A DNA stretch of 7,366 nt. Origin: Methanomicrobiaceae archaeon UBA436. Lineage in GTDB: Archaea > Halobacteriota > Methanomicrobia > Methanomicrobiales > Methanoculleaceae. Location of the stretch: positions 1 through 7,366 of the forward strand of contig DAFR01000158.1 of the NCBI GenBank assembly GCA_002497965.1, read 5' to 3'. Both the position numbers and the translations under genes were made by a program. The notes beneath the pieces were generated by a model, which saw only the letters and a list, made by a program, of their open reading frames with translations, did no database searches and had not been told where the DNA came from. Position 1 is the first letter of the stretch. Each line of letters opens with the position of its first letter. Shown here one piece after another: positions 5,074-7,366 of this stretch.

Positions 5074-5537
5074 GTCTTGAGATTGCCGTTGCCGCACCGT
5101 TCAAGCATATGCGCAAGGAGCGGCTGCAGAAGAGCGAGTTTATCTTCTACGTTGCCATCGACCGGAAATGGATGAACAAGGAGCAGGCGAACCTGCTCCT
5201 TGAGCGGGCGGTGGAAGAAGGGCTGGTCGAGATGGAAGGGGGAACCATCCGGCCGCTCTTCGATCTCGCCACGGTCGAGATACCGCTCGGGTTCAAGCCC
5301 ACATCCGATCTCCTGACAGGGGCGGCGACCCCCTGCGACGAACTGATAGCCCGGATCGCTTCCGCGACCGGTAAGCCGGTCCGGGAGATCGCCGCCGAGA
5401 TCAACCAGGTCATCGACAGCGGCTTTGACGGCAACCTCCGCCTTGAGGCGGCGGTGGTCATAGTCGCGAAGAGGTACGGGGTGCGGTTTGAGGACAAACT
5501 GCCCGCCCTGGAGAAGTCGGTTGCAAAGAAGCGGTAG
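5070..5537 (+). CDS. DUF2240 family protein
   Basis: The 155-residue protein resembles the archaeal DUF2240 family, whose function is unknown. The N-terminal part MSLEIAVAAPFKHMRKERLQKSEFIFYVAIDRKWM is followed by an EQANLLLERAVEEGLVEMEGG segment that looks like a winged-helix-like fold (about 36-58), then EIPLGFKPTSDLL. The C-terminal half is helical (about 85-150), with ELIARIASATGKPVREIAAEINQ and LRLEAAVVIVAKRYGV. It starts with GTG at 5070 inside the GTGA overlap with the previous gene. An AAGGGTG sequence near 5055-5062 could act as ribosome binding site. The winged-helix reading is an inference from residue pattern and suggests a DNA-linked role. It converges on the minus-strand operon, with 18 nt between stop codons that contain the palindrome CCGGCCGG (5538-5545). 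Confidence 0.82.
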   Translation: MSLEIAVAAPFKHMRKERLQKSEFIFYVAIDRKWMNKEQANLLLERAVEEGLVEMEGGTIRPLFDLATVEIPLGFKPTSDLLTGAATPCDELIARIASATGKPVREIAAEINQVIDSGFDGNLRLEAAVVIVAKRYGVRFEDKLPALEKSVAKKR

Positions 5538-5555
5538 CCGGCCGGTCTCTCCGCA

Positions 5556-5831
5556 TCACCCCTTCGTTTTCCTGTACTCCGCCAGCAGCGCGTCGCCGTA
5601 TGCCTCGCGCTTCTTTGTCGGGATGTAGTTGAACTCACCCGCCCACCGGAGGAGTTCAGCGCGGATCGCGGCGTCGTCCTTCAGGTTGAGTTTTCGCACG
5701 CCATCCATGATGAAGTCCAGCTGGTTTATGCCAGTATCCTTGCCGTCCACCGGGATCGTCCTGATCTTTATGGCGTCGGGCCGGATCCCGCCGCAGATGG
5801 TGCAGTAATCACCCTCTTTCTCGTTTGTCAT
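5556..5831 (-). CDS. Small CxxC protein of unknown function
   Basis: The 91-residue soluble protein has one N-terminal Cys pair, C10 and C13 (YCTICGGI), then IKIRTIPVDGKDTGINQLDFIMDGVRKL and a C-terminal FNYIPTKKREAYGDALLAEYRK segment. One CxxC can be half of a metal site (completed by a dimer) or a redox-active pair; only two cysteines are present. It reads like a conserved methanogen protein, but I cannot name its family. It is last in the four-gene operon, 7 nt after the second cupin gene. GGAG at 5842-5845 precedes the ATG at 5831 by 10 nt and overlaps the end of the cupin gene. The operon context suggests a redox or sensing role. Confidence 0.78.
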   Translation of the reverse strand: MTNEKEGDYCTICGGIRPDAIKIRTIPVDGKDTGINQLDFIMDGVRKLNLKDDAAIRAELLRWAGEFNYIPTKKREAYGDALLAEYRKTKG

Positions 5832-5838
5832 CTCATGC

Positions 5839-6174
5839 TCACTCCCTGATCATCGTGAGCGACATCTTGAACCGGGTTATGGCCGAGAGCGCGTGAGGGA
5901 CGTTTGCCGGGAAGATGATCGTATCCCCCTCACGCATCTGGTACGTCTTGCCCGCAACCCAGACCTCACACTCGCCGTCAAGGATGGTCACCACCGCGTC
6001 ATACGGCGCGGTGTGCTCCGAGAGCCCTTCGTTCTCGTCGAACGAGAATATGGTGATGCTCCCTGCCGGTTTGTTGATGATCATCCTGCTTGCAACGGTT
6101 CCTTCCTGGTATGCGACAAGGTCCGCCAGGCGGATGACCTTGCCCCGCAACTCTGCACGTTTAGCATCTGGCAC
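5839..6174 (-). CDS. Small single-domain cupin protein (second of two)
   Basis: This 111-residue single cupin barrel has motif 1 around SEHTAPYDAVVTILDGECEVWVAG (52-75) and motif 2 as EGDTIIFPANVPHALSA (82-98). Candidate metal ligands are H54 and H94. The usual HxH pair of motif 1 is reduced to one histidine, so metal binding and catalysis are uncertain; ligand binding or sensing is equally possible. The start is GTG at 6174, chosen because GAGGTGA (6182-6188) lies 7 nt upstream. It follows the NapH-like gene by 19 nt and precedes the CxxC gene by 7 nt, so it is clearly inside the operon. It shares little with the first cupin beyond the fold, so a recent duplication is unlikely. Confidence 0.85.
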   Translation of the reverse strand: MPDAKRAELRGKVIRLADLVAYQEGTVASRMIINKPAGSITIFSFDENEGLSEHTAPYDAVVTILDGECEVWVAGKTYQMREGDTIIFPANVPHALSAITRFKMSLTMIRE

Positions 6175-6193
6175 TCTTTTTCACCTCGAGATC

Positions 6194-6952
6194 TTAATCT
6201 TTGCCGCCTCCCCGGGCGTAGACAAGCGCCCCCTCCACCGGGCAGGCCTCGGTGCACCTGCCGCAGAGGTAGCACTCGCCGAGTCTGGCGTCCGGGTCGG
6301 CCGCCCCTGTGGGGCACGCCCGTTCGCACTTCCCGCAATTGATGCAGGCATCCGTCCGCCGCAGCCGGTAGACCGCCCGTGACGAGACCGGGGCGAGCAG
6401 GGCGCCGTAGGGGCAGATGTAGCGGCAGAACGGCCGGTAGAAGAATACCGAGACGAGCAGGATGGCAAGGAAGATGACGAAGGGAACGCTTGCGACCCGG
6501 AGGTTGAAGAAGGCCCGGAGACCAAGGCGTGCGAGGAGGTTCACCGAGAACCCCGCTCCGGCGACCAGGATGACGAGAAAGACCCCCGCCCTGATCGCCA
6601 CCTGCCTCCGGTTTGCGGTGTGGCGGTGTTTCTTAACCGGGATCAGGTAGACGAGTTCCTGAACGGCACCCACAGCGCAGACCTGGCCGCAGATTATCCG
6701 GCCCGCGAGGAAGACAAGGACGATGAATACAACCAGCCCTATGAGCACCGGCAGGTTCCCGAGGACGACCTCCTGCACCATGAATGGGAAGACCGGTGCA
6801 AAGACCAGGAACCCGAGAAGCGCCGATGCTGCCAGGAAGACCAGCGCTCGCCGCCTTGTGAACCGCCTGGAGTACCAGAGCAGGGCGAGGACGGCGAAGG
6901 CAAGGTAGGCGTAGACCACTCCTGTGATCATCGGGATTGATCCGGAAGGCAT
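6194..6952 (-). CDS. NapH-like membrane protein with two C-terminal 4Fe-4S clusters
   Basis: This 252-residue protein is a predicted membrane electron carrier of the NapH/NosR-C/CcoG type. About five membrane helices are visible (roughly 9-27, 36-54, 64-83, 119-140 and 155-173). Between or after them are two cysteine pairs typical of the family, C88/C92 (CGQVCAVG) and C176/C180 (CRYICPYG). A soluble tail holds two classic ferredoxin motifs, C203-C206-C209-C213 and C227-C230-C233-C237, for two [4Fe-4S] clusters. The first pair lacks the proline that usually follows the second cysteine. ATG 6952 is supported by GAGGAGG at 6961-6967, 8 nt upstream. It sits between two cupin genes. The electron donor and acceptor are unknown. 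Bacterial NapH oxidises quinol, but in a methanogen the partner is more likely ferredoxin or methanophenazine, or a substrate handled by the cupins. Confidence 0.9.
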   Translation of the reverse strand: MPSGSIPMITGVVYAYLAFAVLALLWYSRRFTRRRALVFLAASALLGFLVFAPVFPFMVQEVVLGNLPVLIGLVVFIVLVFLAGRIICGQVCAVGAVQELVYLIPVKKHRHTANRRQVAIRAGVFLVILVAGAGFSVNLLARLGLRAFFNLRVASVPFVIFLAILLVSVFFYRPFCRYICPYGALLAPVSSRAVYRLRRTDACINCGKCERACPTGAADPDARLGECYLCGRCTEACPVEGALVYARGGGKD

Positions 6953-6965
6953 ACCCGCTGCCTCC

Positions 6966-7304
6966 TCACAGGAGCCTGGTTTCGCTCGCCGGCCGAGGGG
7001 CCTTTACGACGAGCACCCGGAATGGACGGTCGCTCTCGTTGATCCAGCGGTGCGGGATCTTTGCCGGGCTCTCGACAAGGTGGTCGCGGCCGACGGTTGC
7101 TCGCTCGTCGCCTATCTCGACGACCCCTGTCCCTTCGAGGACGTAGAAGAAGACATCCACCGGGGTTATGTGCTTCTTTAACGCCTCGCCGGGCGCAAGG
7201 GTTATCACCACCGCTGTCGCGTGCTCGGTGTCATAGACCTTCCTGGCGTCGACATGGTGGGGGTTTTCGTTTACAGGCTCTTTTGATACGTCAACAATCT
7301 TCAT
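6966..7304 (-). CDS. Small single-domain cupin protein (first of two)
   Basis: This 112-residue cupin barrel contains LAPGEALKKHITPVDVFFYVLEG (about 36-58) and GRDHLVESPAKIPHRWINE (about 72-90). H45 and H85 are the likely metal ligands; the second histidine of motif 1 is replaced by Thr. Three in-frame ATGs lie close together at 7313, 7310 and 7304. I chose 7304 because AGGAG (7314-7318) is 9 nt away, while it abuts the first ATG; the TATA centre at about 7335 also puts transcription start near 7308. It is the first gene of the minus-strand operon and ends 13 nt before the NapH-like gene. The ligand is unknown; candidates include a metal, a small carboxylate or a modified sugar, none favoured by the sequence. 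Confidence 0.85.
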   Translation of the reverse strand: MKIVDVSKEPVNENPHHVDARKVYDTEHATAVVITLAPGEALKKHITPVDVFFYVLEGTGVVEIGDERATVGRDHLVESPAKIPHRWINESDRPFRVLVVKAPRPASETRLL

Positions 7305-7332
7305 CTTCATCATCTCCTGATGGTGTTCAACC

Positions 7333-7338
7333 TTTATA
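7333..7338 (-). promoter_or_regulatory. TATA element of the cupin/NapH-like operon
   Basis: On the minus strand ACAAATTATAAAGG contains TATAAA at 7333-7338, preceded by an A-rich BRE-like stretch. Transcription should start about 26-28 nt downstream, at 7307-7310. That would give a leader of only a few bases before ATG 7304 and would leave the AGGAG motif outside the mRNA, so the transcript may be effectively leaderless. The sequence upstream to the window end (7345-7366) shows nothing else. Confidence 0.6.
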
Positions 7339-7366
7339 ATTTGTCCAGTAGTTTGCGAGGCTCTCC

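Noticed and set aside
5538..5545. CCGGCCGG palindrome between convergent genes as a bidirectional terminator
   Set aside because: It cannot form a stable hairpin (no loop) and has no T-run; it is likely chance in GC-rich DNA.
5893..6382. Overlapping plus-strand open frames opposite the cupin and NapH-like genes
   Set aside because: They are antisense to genes with recognisable domains; composition is typical of GC-rich shadow frames.
6081..6525. Two minus-strand open frames (85 and 114 residues) over the NapH-like tail and second cupin
   Set aside because: They are out of frame with well-supported genes, Arg/Ser/Gly-rich, and without start signals.
1..7366. CRISPR array, insertion sequence, toxin-antitoxin or phage defence genes
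   Set aside because: No regularly spaced repeats, transposase, terminal inverted repeats or recognisable defence domains are visible.

Overview
The window is archaeal and most likely comes from a high-GC methanogen of the Methanomicrobiales, perhaps Methanoculleus-like. This is inferred from a transcription factor B gene, Gar1, SRP19, ribosomal protein S8e, a DUF2240 protein, archaeal TATA elements placed about 26-29 nt before starts, and several apparently leaderless genes. No bacterial-type -35/-10 promoters are evident. The genus is a guess.

Layout. (1) Bases 1-840 carry the 3' part of a visibly AT-richer plus-strand gene for a beta-propeller protein with Asp-box-like repeats. It ends next to the 3' end of a minus-strand tRNA-Ala(CGC) gene (857-928). 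(2) Bases 857-2189, read on the minus strand, are a tight gar1 - tfb - tRNA-Ala unit: an H/ACA RNP protein, the general transcription factor TFB and a tRNA, with 11 nt between each pair. (3) Bases 2292-3214, minus strand, hold srp19 and a PHP-family metal-dependent phosphoesterase gene that overlaps it by 4 nt. (4) From 3215 the plus strand carries hypB (hydrogenase nickel insertion GTPase) and rps8e, then, after a 245-bp gap with two small hairpins, an unrecognised 140-residue protein gene overlapping a DUF2240 gene by 4 nt. (5) Bases 5556-7304, minus strand, form a compact four-gene operon: small cupin, NapH-like membrane iron-sulfur protein, second small cupin, and a small CxxC protein of unknown function.

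Most of the window is housekeeping: transcription, rRNA/tRNA maturation, translation, protein targeting and [NiFe]-hydrogenase maturation. The least described parts are the cupin/NapH-like/cupin/CxxC operon, which looks like a membrane redox module of unknown purpose, and the 140-residue protein/DUF2240 pair. Two sequence-level observations stand out. A single TATAAA hexamer sits exactly midway between the srp19 and hypB start codons and may serve both directions. The AT-rich propeller gene abuts the 3' end of a tRNA gene, as a genomic island would.
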